The notes under the pieces: model-generated
What the model was told of the DNA's origin: nothing
Databases searched by the model: none
Seen by the model: only the letters and a program-made list of their open reading frames with translations
Shown here: in pieces, positions 49,808 to 58,167 of the stretch
Layout of the letters: every line of letters starts with the position of its first letter
Numbering within the stretch: the stretch's first letter is position 1
Position numbers and translations under genes: made by a program
Assembly: GCA_963833495.1 (NCBI GenBank)
Contig: CAWHYJ010000012.1
Location: forward strand, 1-64,000
Direction: 5' to 3'
Length of the DNA stretch: 64,000 nt
From: Fodinibacter sp963833495
GTDB lineage: Bacteria > Actinomycetota > Actinomycetes > Actinomycetales > Dermatophilaceae

Positions 49808-51169
49808 GTGACCGACGTGCTGACTCCCGACCAGATCTCCGCCCTCCGTGACCGGGTCGCCGCCCTGATGCCGGCCGTGCGTGCCGACCTCGAGGCGCTC
49901 ACCCGCATCCCCAGCGTGAGCCTCGACGCCTTCGACCAGGCACACGTGGAGGCGAGCGCCGAGGCAACGGCCGCCCTGCTGCGCGCCGAGGGTCTCGACG
50001 TCGAGATCGTGCGCGAGGGTGGCCGCCCTGCCGTCATCGGGCACGTCGACGGGCCGCCCGGGTCGCGCACCGTCATGCTCTACGCCCACCACGACGTGCA
50101 GCCCCCGGGCGACGACGCCCTGTGGGACAGCGCGCCGTTCGAGCCCACCGAGCGCGAAGGGCGGCTCTACGGGCGCGGCGCTGCCGACGACAAGGCCGGC
50201 ATCATGGCGCACGTGGCGGCGCTGCGGGCGCACGCGGGGGCGCTGCCGGTCGGGGTCACCGTCTTCGTCGAGGGCGAGGAGGAGATCGGCTCCGACTCGC
50301 TGCCCACCATCCTCGAGCGGCACGGCGAGAAGCTGCGGGCCGACGCCATCGTGCTTGCCGACTCCACCAACTGGGCGATCGGCGAGCCGGCGCTCACCAC
50401 GACCCTGCGCGGGATGATCCGGGTGGTGGTCACCGTGACGACGCTCGACCACGGCATCCACTCGGGCATGTTCGGCGGGGCGGTCCCCGACGCGCTCACG
50501 GCGCTGGTCAGGACGCTCGCGAGCCTGCACGACGACGACGGCGAGGTCACGGTGCAGGGCCTGAAGTCGGGAGTGGCCGCCGACCTCGACTACGACGAGG
50601 CCCGGCTTCGTGAGGAGTCGGGCCTGCTCGACGGGGTCTCGACGATCGGCAGCGGCTCGCTGCTCTCGCGGATCTGGACCAAGCCGTCGATCACCACGAT
50701 CGGCATCGACGCCCCCACCGTCGCGACCTCGTCGAACACGCTGGTGCCGACCGCTGCCGCGAAGATCTCGATGCGGCTGGCCCCCGACGAGCACGACATG
50801 GACGCCTTCGCCCTGCTGCGGGACCACCTCGTGGCGCACACCCCGTGGGGCGCGAAGGTCGAGGTGACGCTCGACGACCGCGGCCTCGGGTTCTCCGCCG
50901 ACGCGCAGGGGCCGGTCTACGACCAGGCCCGCGCCGCCTTCGCCGATGCCTGGGGTGTCGAGCCGGTCGACATCGGCGTGGGCGGGTCGATCCCGTTCGT
51001 CGCGGCGTTCGCCGAGCAGTTCCCGGATGCCGCGATCCTCGTCACCGGGGTCGAGGACCCCGACGCCCGGGCGCACGGCGCCAACGAGTCGCTGCACCTC
51101 GGCGAGTTCGAGCGGGTCTGCACGGCCGAGGCCGTGCTCCTCGCCCGGCTCGGCGCCCTGCCGCGCTGA
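49808..51169 (+). CDS. M20-family dipeptidase
   Basis: This 453-residue cytosolic metallopeptidase has metal ligands in LYAHHDVQPP, GRGAADDKAGIMAHVAAL and VEGEEEIGSDSLPT. It has a lid/dimerisation domain (DHGIHSGMFGGAVPDALTAL) and a C-terminal HGANESLHLGEFERV with the last ligand. It belongs to the CNDP/ArgE-like dipeptidases; specificity is not readable. TAGGGT lies seven bases before the GTG at 49808. Confidence 0.93.
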   Translation: MTDVLTPDQISALRDRVAALMPAVRADLEALTRIPSVSLDAFDQAHVEASAEATAALLRAEGLDVEIVREGGRPAVIGHVDGPPGSRTVMLYAHHDVQPPGDDALWDSAPFEPTEREGRLYGRGAADDKAGIMAHVAALRAHAGALPVGVTVFVEGEEEIGSDSLPTILERHGEKLRADAIVLADSTNWAIGEPALTTTLRGMIRVVVTVTTLDHGIHSGMFGGAVPDALTALVRTLASLHDDDGEVTVQGLKSGVAADLDYDEARLREESGLLDGVSTIGSGSLLSRIWTKPSITTIGIDAPTVATSSNTLVPTAAAKISMRLAPDEHDMDAFALLRDHLVAHTPWGAKVEVTLDDRGLGFSADAQGPVYDQARAAFADAWGVEPVDIGVGGSIPFVAAFAEQFPDAAILVTGVEDPDARAHGANESLHLGEFERVCTAEAVLLARLGALPR

Positions 51170-51182
51170 AACGGGAGGCGCG

Positions 51183-51594
51183 ATGACCGAGGGGTCCTAC
51201 GTCGAGGAGTCGTTCGACCGCGACACCACCTACATCGAGGACCGGATCACGGCCGACGGCGCCGGTGAGCACGAGTGGCCGGTCGAGCCGGGCCGCTACC
51301 GGCTGGTCGTGGCCCGCGCCTGCCCGTGGGCCAACCGGTCGATCATCGTGCGGCGGCTGCTCGGGCTCGAGCCGGTGCTGTCGATGGGGCTGTGCGGCCC
51401 CACCCACGACGCCGACTCCTGGACCTTCGACCTCGACCCCGGCGGCCTCGACCCGGGATGGAGGCGCACGGCCGGGAGGCGCTCGGCGGAAGCCCGTTCG
51501 GCGACGGCACCCCGCCCGGCCCGCCGCCGGAGGGTGAGCGAGTGCCGACGGCGCACAACCCGCACGTCGGCGCCGACGGGCTCGTGGGCACCTG
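51183..51594 (+). pseudogene. Truncated glutathionyl-hydroquinone reductase (ECM4/Xi-class GST)
   Basis: The N-terminal 95 or so residues are normal: DRITADGAGEHEWPVEPGRY, active-site Cys47 in VVARACPWANRSIIVRRLLG, SMGLCGPTHDADSWTFDLDP, GGLDPG. From about 51460 the family sequence stops. The open frame continues as Arg-rich shadow to 51770, and another frame gives GTPPGPPPEGERVPTAHNPH and stops near 51595. Some 230 residues including the whole helical domain are missing. In actinobacteria these enzymes use mycothiol-derived quinone adducts. Cys47 is intact, but the remnant cannot fold as usual. An internal deletion, real or from assembly, is likely. Confidence 0.75.
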
Positions 51595-51675
51595 ACTCCG
51601 CGGGGACGTCCTGGGGCCGCCGAGATCGGGACCGGCAGGGAGCGCGAGAGGCGTACCCGGCATCCGCTGGGGTGG

Positions 51676-52872
51676 TCAGTCCTTGGCGGTCTCGCCCGGC
51701 AGGGCGAGCATCTGGTCGAGCGCGACCCGGGCCTGCACGGCCACCTGCGGGTCGACGCGGATCGGGTTGACGACGCGGCCGTCGACGAGCGACTCGAGCG
51801 CCCAGACCAGGTGCGGCAGGTCGATGCGGTTCATCGTGGAGCAGTAGCAGACGTTCTTCTCGAGGAAGGCGATGCGCTGCTCGGGGAACTGCCTCGCCAG
51901 GCGCTGCACGAGGTTGAGCTCGGTGCCGACCGCCCACGCCGTGCCCGGGGGAGCGGCCGCTATGGTCGCGATGATCTTCTCGGTGGAGCCGACCTCGTCG
52001 GCCAGCTCGACGACCTCGTGACGGCACTCGGGGTGCACGATCACCCTCACGTCGGGGATCTCGCGGCGCGCCGCCTCGACGGCCTCGACCGAGAAGCGCC
52101 CGTGCACCGAGCAGTGCCCCCGCCACAGGATCATGGTGGCGTCGCGCAGCTGCTCGGGGGTGAGGCCACCCATCGGGCGGTGCGGGTCCCAGACGACACA
52201 GTCGTCGAGCGGTCGGCCGAGGTCGCGGGCGTAGGTGTTGCGGCCCAGGTGCTGGTCGGGCAGGAAGAGCACCTTGCCGCCCTCGCCGGCCCGGTCGAGC
52301 GCCCAGGTGAGGGCGGTCTTCGCGTTGGACGACGTGCAGATGGTGCCGCCGTGCCGCCCGGTGAACGCCTTGATCGCCGCGGAGGAGTTCATGTAGGTGA
52401 CCGGCACCGTGACGTCGGCGACGCCGGCCTCGACCAGCTCGTCCCAGCACTCCTCGACCTGGTCGATGGCGGCCATGTCGGCCATCGAGCAGCCGGCGGC
52501 GAGGTCGGGCAGCACCACGGTCTGGGTGTCGGCGGTGAGGATGTCGGCCGACTCGGCCATGAAGTGCACGCCGCAGAAGACGACCCACTCGGCATCCGGC
52601 CGGGCCGCGGCCTCCTTGGCCAGCTTGAAGGAGTCACCCGTGACGTCGGCGAACTCGATGACCTCGTCGCGCTGGTAGTGGTGGCCGAGCACGAACACCC
52701 GCTCGCCCAGCGCCGCCTTGGCGGCGCGGGCGCGCTCGACGAGGTCGGGGTCGGAGGGGGCGGGCAGGTCGCCGGGGCACTCGACCCCTCGCTCGCTGGC
52801 GAGGTCTCGGCCGCGGCCGAGCACGAGCAGCGGAAGGGGTGCGGGCGCAGGACCGCCGGTGGTCGTCGTCAC
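51676..52872 (-). CDS. nadA: Quinolinate synthase A
   Basis: This 398-residue 4Fe-4S enzyme makes quinolinate from iminoaspartate and dihydroxyacetone phosphate for NAD synthesis. It shows VFVLGHHYQRDEVIEFADVT, cluster Cys in VVFCGVHFMAESADIL, LPDLAAGCSMADMA, YMNSSAAIKAFTG, FLPDQHLGRNTYARDLG, HPECRHEVVELADEVGSTEK and EKNVCYCSTMNRIDLPHLVW. It starts at a GTG seven bases after TACGAT (minus strand, 52880-52885). nadB and nadC do not follow it here. It is divergent from glycerate kinase across a large palindrome. Confidence 0.96.
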   Translation of the reverse strand: MTTTTGGPAPAPLPLLVLGRGRDLASERGVECPGDLPAPSDPDLVERARAAKAALGERVFVLGHHYQRDEVIEFADVTGDSFKLAKEAAARPDAEWVVFCGVHFMAESADILTADTQTVVLPDLAAGCSMADMAAIDQVEECWDELVEAGVADVTVPVTYMNSSAAIKAFTGRHGGTICTSSNAKTALTWALDRAGEGGKVLFLPDQHLGRNTYARDLGRPLDDCVVWDPHRPMGGLTPEQLRDATMILWRGHCSVHGRFSVEAVEAARREIPDVRVIVHPECRHEVVELADEVGSTEKIIATIAAAPPGTAWAVGTELNLVQRLARQFPEQRIAFLEKNVCYCSTMNRIDLPHLVWALESLVDGRVVNPIRVDPQVAVQARVALDQMLALPGETAKD

Positions 52873-52935
52873 GCCTCCGATCGTATGCCGTGTGCCCGCC
52901 TCCCCGAGGTCACGCTCCGCTCGCGCCACCTCATC

Positions 52936-53008
52936 CGACCTCGTGCGACGTGGGTGCGGTTTCGGCCGCTCGGTCGCCGCAGAACCGCACCCAGGTCGCA
53001 CGAAGTCG
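52936..53008. repeat. Large intergenic palindrome between nadA and glycerate kinase
   Basis: Arms 52936-52961 and 52983-53008 (26 bases) are inverted repeats with two mismatches; the core is TCGTGCGAC-TGGGTGCGGTT. Its sequence is unrelated to families A and B. It lies upstream of both divergent genes, outside their -10 boxes, so it could be regulatory. Confidence 0.75.
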
Positions 53009-53052
53009 AGGACGGGCGGGCCGACGGCGCGAGACACCGATAGCCTCACCGC

Positions 53053-54219
53053 GTGCGCGTCCTCATCGCCCCGGACTCCTTCGGCTCGACCCTCGGCCCC
53101 GTCCAGGCGGCCACGGCGATGGCGCAGGGCTGGGCGCAGGGTGCACCACACGACGAGGTCGAGCTGCTGCCGCTGTCCGACGGCGGCCCGGGCTTCCTCG
53201 ACGTGCTGGCACAGGCCCTCGGTGGCCTCACCGTCGCGACGACGGTCAGCGACGCGCTCGGCCGCGAGGTGCCCGCCGCGGTGCTGCTGGTCGAGCGCGA
53301 CGGCCGGCGCACCGCCTACGTCGAGGCCTCGCAGGCGAGCGGCCTGCACCTGCTCGGCGCCGACGAGCGCGACCCGGGGCTCACCAGCACCTGGGGTGTC
53401 GGGCAGCTGCTCGAGGTCGCCGTCGAGCAGGGCGCGAGCAAGGTCGTGGTGGGCGTCGGGGGCAGCGCAACGAACGACGCCGGCGCCGGCATGCTCGCGG
53501 CCCTGGGCGCCGGGCCGGCGGCGGTGCTCGCCCGCGGCGGCCTCGCCCTGGCCGGCGCCCCCGACGACGCGCTGCCCGGCCTGGGCGATGTCGTCGCACG
53601 CCTGGCCGGGGTCGAGATCGTGCTCGCGACCGACGACGACACCCCGCTGCTCGGCCTGCAGGGCACCAGCGCGGTCGAGTCGCCGCGCAAGGGGGCGTCG
53701 CCCGAGCTCGCCCAGGCGCTCGAGGGGGCGCTGGGTCACTTCACCGACATCGTGGGCCGCTCGCTGCCCTCTCCGCCCGTCGAGCTGCTCAGCGGGATGC
53801 CGCGCCGGCTCGACCGCGAGGCCGGCGCCGGTGCCGCCGGTGGCCTGGGCTACGGGCTGCTCGCCCTGGGGGCCCGGCGGGTGGGCGGGGTGGCCGAGGT
53901 ACTACGTGAGACCGGCTTCGGCATCGCCGCGGCGCGCAGCGACCTGGTCGTCACCGGCGCCGGCCGGGTCGACTGGAGCACCCTGCGCGGGTCGGTCGTC
54001 GCCGGGGTCGCCGCCGCCACGCTCGAGACCGGGCGGCCCACCGTGCTGGTCGCCGGTGAGTGCCTGGTCGGCCGCCGCGAGACGATGACCCTGGGCCTGG
54101 CCGGCACCTACGCGGTCGCCGACAGCCGGTCCGGGATCGAGGCGATGGTCGCCGACCCGGTCACGACCCTGGCCGACCGCACCGCGCGGGTGGCGCGCAC
54201 CTGGTCCCCACCCCGCTGA
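53053..54219 (+). CDS. Glycerate kinase
   Basis: This 388-residue kinase phosphorylates glycerate. It has VLIAPDSFGSTLGPVQAATA, the LSDGGPGFLDVL motif, VVVGVGGSATNDAGAGMLAA, GAGAAGGLGYGLLALGARRV and DLVVTGAGRVDWSTLRGSVV. Typical members have DSFKG and DGGEGT, so small deviations exist (DSFGS, DGGPGF) that may alter specificity. TAGCCT lies six bases before the GTG start. With erpA and adoK downstream it mirrors the Rv2205c-Rv2204c-Rv2202c order of M. tuberculosis. Confidence 0.88.
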   Translation: MRVLIAPDSFGSTLGPVQAATAMAQGWAQGAPHDEVELLPLSDGGPGFLDVLAQALGGLTVATTVSDALGREVPAAVLLVERDGRRTAYVEASQASGLHLLGADERDPGLTSTWGVGQLLEVAVEQGASKVVVGVGGSATNDAGAGMLAALGAGPAAVLARGGLALAGAPDDALPGLGDVVARLAGVEIVLATDDDTPLLGLQGTSAVESPRKGASPELAQALEGALGHFTDIVGRSLPSPPVELLSGMPRRLDREAGAGAAGGLGYGLLALGARRVGGVAEVLRETGFGIAAARSDLVVTGAGRVDWSTLRGSVVAGVAAATLETGRPTVLVAGECLVGRRETMTLGLAGTYAVADSRSGIEAMVADPVTTLADRTARVARTWSPPR

Positions 54220-54228
54220 CCGGCATCC

Positions 54229-54319
54229 CAACTTTCTCGCCCGATGCGGGAAGGTTCAGGTTCGCAAAGGAACCGTTCCCTGGCGAAGGCGAAGTTACCG
54301 GCATCGGGCGAGAACGTTG
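54229..54319. repeat. 91-bp palindromic element (repeat family B)
   Basis: Terminal arms 54229-54247 and 54301-54319 (19 bases, 18 matching) enclose further dyads (GGTTC/GAACC). The left 28 bases resemble the 12066-12094 hairpin closely. The form, short with long terminal inverted repeats and no coding, is that of a MITE or REP-like element. It follows the glycerate kinase gene. Confidence 0.65.
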
Positions 54320-54465
54320 AGGCGGCCTGCGGGGAGGCGGGAAGTCGGTGATGTCGGTCAGGCGACGTATCCTGTTACGACCCCGGGAACACCGGCAGCC
54401 CCACGCGGGTTGACCACCGCGACCGGGCCGATCCTCAGGCCACCGCCAGCACAGGGAGTGCATCC

Positions 54466-54855
54466 ATGAGCGACCAGCTCCAGACCACCGAGGCCCCGAC
54501 CCCGCAGAGCCCGGCCACCGAGGCCCCTGCACACGGTGTCGTCCTCACCGACGTCGCCGCGGGCAAGGTGCAGTCACTGCTCGCGCAGGAGGGCCGCGAC
54601 GACCTGCGCCTGCGGGTCGGCGTGCAGCCGGGCGGCTGCTCCGGCCTCATCTACCAGCTCTACTTCGACGAGCGCACCCTCGACGGTGACCTCGTGCGCG
54701 ACTTCGACGGTGTCGAGGTCGTCATCGACCGGATGAGCGCGCCCTACCTCGACGGCGCGACGATCGACTTCGCCGACACCATCGAGAAGCAGGGCTTCAC
54801 CATCGACAACCCCAACGCAGGCAGCTCCTGCGCCTGCGGCGACAGCTTCAGCTGA
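54466..54855 (+). CDS. erpA: HesB/IscA-type iron-sulfur insertion protein ErpA
   Basis: This 129-residue A-type carrier delivers Fe-S clusters to target enzymes. The three ligand cysteines are Cys58 (QPGGCSGLIYQLYFDE), Cys122 and Cys124 (AGSSCACGDSFS). An N-terminal 20-residue Pro/Thr-rich extension precedes the domain. TATCCT (54368-54373) is a likely -10, giving a leader of about 85 bases, and a GGGAG precedes the ATG. Clients in this window would include LipA and NadA. A strong terminator follows. Confidence 0.94.
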   Translation: MSDQLQTTEAPTPQSPATEAPAHGVVLTDVAAGKVQSLLAQEGRDDLRLRVGVQPGGCSGLIYQLYFDERTLDGDLVRDFDGVEVVIDRMSAPYLDGATIDFADTIEKQGFTIDNPNAGSSCACGDSFS

Positions 54856-54866
54856 CGCCACCGCCA

Positions 54867-54901
54867 CGAGAGGGCCCGTGCCACCGGCACGGGCCCTCTC
54901 G
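54867..54901 (+). terminator. erpA terminator hairpin
   Basis: A perfect 16-bp stem (54867-54882 with 54886-54901) with loop ACC begins 11 bases after the erpA stop. Confidence 0.88.
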
Positions 54902-54949
54902 GCGTCCGGGGGCCGACGGGCCCGGCCCGGGCGGGGTAGGTTCGTCCCC

Positions 54950-55933
54950 GTGCAGATCGCCGTCACCGGGTCCATCGCGACCGACCACCTCATGACCTTC
55001 CGGGGCAGCTTCTCGGACTCCCTCGTCGTCGAGCAGCTCGACAAGATCTCGGTGAGCTTCCTCGCCGACAGCCTCGAGATCCGGCGGGGTGGGGTGGCCG
55101 GCAACATCTGCTTCGGCATGGGCGTGCTGGGGGCGCGGCCGATCCTCATCGGTGCCGCCGGCGAGGACTTCGCCGACTACCGCAGCTGGCTGAGCCGGCA
55201 CGGCGTCATCACCGACCACGTGCACATCTCGCAGTCCAAGCACACGGCGCGCTTCGTCTGCACCACCGACGACACGATGGCGCAGATCGCGACGTTCTAC
55301 GCCGGGGCGATGTCCGAGGCGCGGATGATCGAGCTCGGCCCGATCCACGACAAGTGGAACCTCGACCTGGTGCTCATCGGCGCCGACGACCCCGAGGCGA
55401 TGCTGCGCCACACCGACGAGTGCCGCAGCCGCGGCATCCCGTTCATCGCCGACCCGTCCCAGCAGCTGGCGTTCGCCGACGGCCCGTTCATCCGCAAGCT
55501 CATCGACGGCGCCGACTACCTCTTCACCAACGAGTACGAGTCGCACCTGACCGAGACCAAGACCGGATGGAGCCAGGCCGAGATCGACGACCGGGTCACC
55601 ACCCGGGTCATCACCCGCGGCAAGGACGGCGCCGACATCCGCACCAAGGGCCAGGACCCCATCCACGTGCCGATCGCCGGCGACGTCGAGCGGGTCGACC
55701 CCACCGGGGTGGGCGACGCGTTCCGGGCGGGCTTCCTCGTCGGCCTGGCCGGCGGCCTGGGCTACGAGCGGTGCGGCCAGATCGGCTCGGTGCTCGCGGC
55801 CCACGTGCTGCAGACCGACGGCGCCCAGGAGTACGTCATCACCCGGCAGGCCTTCGTCGACCACGTCGCGGCGGCCTACGGCGACACCGCCGCGCAGGAG
55901 ATCGCGCCACTCGTGCGCTGCGCCCACGACTGA
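54950..55933 (+). CDS. adoK: PfkB-family adenosine kinase (AdoK/CbhK type)
   Basis: This 327-residue kinase starts at the GTG at 54950, seven bases after TAGGTT. MQIAVTGSIATDHLMTFRGS, LEIRRGGVAGNICFGMGVLG, AGEDFADYRSWLSRHGV, DPSQQLAFADGPFIRKLIDG and the ATP/anion-hole motif DPTGVGDAFRAGFLVGLAG follow the mycobacterial Rv2202c protein very closely as I remember it. That protein phosphorylates adenosine, although it is PfkB/ribokinase-like. The position between erpA and ctaC matches the mycobacterial order. The substrate call rests on this relationship. Confidence 0.85.
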   Translation: MQIAVTGSIATDHLMTFRGSFSDSLVVEQLDKISVSFLADSLEIRRGGVAGNICFGMGVLGARPILIGAAGEDFADYRSWLSRHGVITDHVHISQSKHTARFVCTTDDTMAQIATFYAGAMSEARMIELGPIHDKWNLDLVLIGADDPEAMLRHTDECRSRGIPFIADPSQQLAFADGPFIRKLIDGADYLFTNEYESHLTETKTGWSQAEIDDRVTTRVITRGKDGADIRTKGQDPIHVPIAGDVERVDPTGVGDAFRAGFLVGLAGGLGYERCGQIGSVLAAHVLQTDGAQEYVITRQAFVDHVAAAYGDTAAQEIAPLVRCAHD

Positions 55934-55947
55934 CGACCTCGACACCG

Positions 55948-56632
55948 ATGCACTACCCGCCGGTCGAGCCGCCGCACACGCACGTGGCAGCTCGACGCCG
56001 CCCACGCCGACCCCGGTGACGACCTCGTGGCGGCCGGTGCCGACCTGGAGCCCGGCACCCTGCTCGCGGCCTACCGCCTCGGCCTGTTCCCGATGGGCCT
56101 GGGCCCGCACGGCACCGGCGCGGTGGGGTGGTGGTCGCCCGACCCGCGTGGCGTCATCCCCGCCGGTGGGCTGCGGGTCAGCCGGTCGCTGCGCAAGGCG
56201 TACGACCGGTCCGACGTGCGGGTCGACACGGCGTTCGACGAGGTGGTCGCCCGGTGTGCCGACCCCTCGCGCGAGGGCCGCTGGATCACCGCGGAGGTGG
56301 CCCGGGCCTACGGCCGGCTGCACGAGCTCGGCTGGGCGCACAGCGTCGAGACGTGGCAGGGCGACGAGCTCGTCGGTGGCCTCTACGGCGTGTCGGTCGG
56401 CGGCCTGTTCGCGGGGGAGTCGATGTTCCACTCGGCCCGTGACGCCTCCAAGGTCGCGCTGGTGGGGCTGGTCGAGCGCTTCCACGCCGACGGCGACCCA
56501 CGCCGGCTGGTCGACGTGCAGTGGGCCACCGACCACCTGCGCCGGCTCGGGGCCCAGGAGTGGCCGCGCGGGCTGTACCTCGACCGGCTCGCCGAGGCGC
56601 TGTTCGCCCCTCAGGTCGAGCTGTCGGCCTGA
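55948..56632 (+). CDS. aat: Leucyl/phenylalanyl-tRNA--protein transferase, one frameshift
   Basis: This enzyme adds Leu or Phe to N-terminal Arg/Lys of proteins for ClpS/ClpAP degradation. From 55948 the frame reads MHYPPVEPPHTH; after an indel near 55980 it gives TWQLDAAHADPGDDLVAAGA and DLEPGTLLAAYRLGLFPMGL. It then shows VGWWSPDPRGVIPAGGLRVS, ITAEVARAYGRLHELGWAHS, VETWQGDELVGGLYGVSVGG and FAGESMFHSARDASKVAL. Without the correction the gene would start at the GTG at 56027 and lose about 25 conserved residues. It is 14 bases after adoK and overlaps the convergent tusA-like gene by 22 bases. Confidence 0.9.
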
Positions 56633-56916
56633 CCGCGGTCGGTGCGCGGCGCGCCGAGCAGCACGCGGTACTCGGTCCAGCCCTCGTCCTCGTGCAACGA
56701 GACCGTGTGCCCCTTCATCCGGGCCCAGGCCGGGACGTCCGACCAGGCCGCGTCGTCGTCGGCGAGGAGCACCACGGTGGTGCCCGGGGGGAGCCCCAGG
56801 GCGGCCCGCGCCAGCCGGATGACGGGCACCGGGCAGCGTGACCCCCGCGCGTCGACGACCGGCCGACCGCCACGCCGCCCGCGGCCCTCGCTGCCGGAGG
56901 GGTCCGAACCGCTCAC
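56611..56916 (-). CDS. TusA-family sulfur carrier protein
   Basis: This 101-residue protein has the TusA signature DARGSRCPVPVIRLARA with the sulfur-accepting Cys28, then LPPGTTVVLLADDDAAWSDV and PAWARMKGHTVSLHEDEGWT. A short Gly/Arg-rich extension precedes it. The GTG start overlaps the end of the cysteine-desulfurase-like gene by four bases (GTGA). In streptomycetes the two are often one fused protein, so they act together, presumably passing sulfur from Cys324 of the partner. Confidence 0.9.
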   Translation of the reverse strand: MSGSDPSGSEGRGRRGGRPVVDARGSRCPVPVIRLARAALGLPPGTTVVLLADDDAAWSDVPAWARMKGHTVSLHEDEGWTEYRVLLGAPRTDRGQADSST

Positions 56917-58073
56917 AGGTCGGCCGTCCCGAGCCGGCGCCGCACGGTGGCGACGGCATCCGGCAGCTCGCGGCACAGCCGGTCGACGTCGTCGGCGCGC
57001 GTCGGCGACACCGCCTCGAGCGGCAGCGTCACCCGCACGTTGCCGTGGGTCAGCACGCCCATGGCGGCGAGCACGTGGCTGGGGCGCAGCGCGCTCGAGG
57101 TGCACGCCGAGCCCGACGCCACCGCCAGGCCGCGCCGGGCGAGCTCGTCGAGCAACACCTCGCCGTCGGCGTAGAGCACGCTGAACGTCACCACGTGGGG
57201 GAGCCGGTCGTCGGGGTCGCCCACGAGCTCGACGTCGGGCACGGCAGCCGCCGCCCGCCGCACCCGGTCGACGAGCGCGCGGGCCGAGGGCTCCTCGGTG
57301 GCCGCCGCCGCAGCGGTCTGCCGCCAGGCCTCGGCCGCCGCGAGCACCAGGGGCACCCACGGCGCAGCGGGCTCGCGGCCGTGCTCGGCCTCGCGCCGGG
57401 GGCCGGGCAGCCCCCAGCGGGTGCCGGTGCGCACGGCGAGCAGGCCCAGCGGGGGACCGCCGAAGGCCGCGGCGTCGGCGACCACGACCGACCCTGCGCC
57501 CGGTGGGATGCCGTGCGGGTCGCGCCCCAGCGAGGCCGTCGCGTCGACCAGCAGCGGGATGCCGTGCTCGCGACAGAGGGCGTCGACCTCGGCCACCGGC
57601 TGGCGGGTGCCGACCTCGGCGTTCGCGGCCTGGAGCACCGCGGCGGCGACGTCTCCGCCGGCGAGCGCCACGGCGTACCCGTCGGGGTCGACACGGCCCA
57701 GCCGGTCGACGGTCACCGGCTCCGCGACCCCGGGCTGGAGCAGCACGATCGAGCGCTCCGCGGCCCCGACGACGACCCGCGTGCCGGTGCGGCGGCGGGC
57801 GTGGCGCAGCCCGGTGAGCCCCAGCTCGAGCGCCGCCTCGGGGCTCGGGTGCACCGACAGCTCGTCAGGCCGCACGCCAACCGCTTCGGCCAGCACCTCG
57901 CGGGCGGTGTCGAGCAGCGCTCGGGCACGGCGACCCGGCGGGTTGAGCCGGGTGGGGTCGGCCCACGCCGTGTCGAGGGCGGCCGCCAGGGTCTGCGCGG
58001 CCACGGGGTGCAGGGGGCTCCGGGCGGCGTCGAGCAGCCCGGCCACCGGCGAGTCGAGGGGGGAGCGCGCCAC
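56913..58073 (-). CDS. Cysteine desulfurase-like class V aminotransferase lacking the PLP lysine
   Basis: This 386-residue protein has the NifS/IscS fold. The catalytic Cys324 loop is intact (ASGSACTSSALRPSHVLAAM). The PLP Asp is present (IPLLVDATASLGRD), and NAEVGTRQPVAEVDALCREH matches the NNE-x-G-x-x-QP strand. Where SxHKxxGPxG should carry the Schiff-base Lys it has DAAAFGGPPLGLLAVRTG, with Ala203 in place of Lys. The N-terminal GGTE loop is also altered (VHPSPEAALELGL). Ordinary PLP chemistry is therefore doubtful. TACCGT (58080-58085, minus strand) lies six bases before the GTG start. It is co-translated with the TusA-like gene and divergent from ctaC. Confidence 0.82.
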   Translation of the reverse strand: MARSPLDSPVAGLLDAARSPLHPVAAQTLAAALDTAWADPTRLNPPGRRARALLDTAREVLAEAVGVRPDELSVHPSPEAALELGLTGLRHARRRTGTRVVVGAAERSIVLLQPGVAEPVTVDRLGRVDPDGYAVALAGGDVAAAVLQAANAEVGTRQPVAEVDALCREHGIPLLVDATASLGRDPHGIPPGAGSVVVADAAAFGGPPLGLLAVRTGTRWGLPGPRREAEHGREPAAPWVPLVLAAAEAWRQTAAAAATEEPSARALVDRVRRAAAAVPDVELVGDPDDRLPHVVTFSVLYADGEVLLDELARRGLAVASGSACTSSALRPSHVLAAMGVLTHGNVRVTLPLEAVSPTRADDVDRLCRELPDAVATVRRRLGTADL

Positions 58074-58167
58074 GCTTAGACGGTAGCCCCGCCCTGCCTG
58101 ACCTCCAGGTAGGTGGTGCAGTAGGGTTTGCATCTGTTCGTCACCCCCTCGACACGAAGGATCCGCG

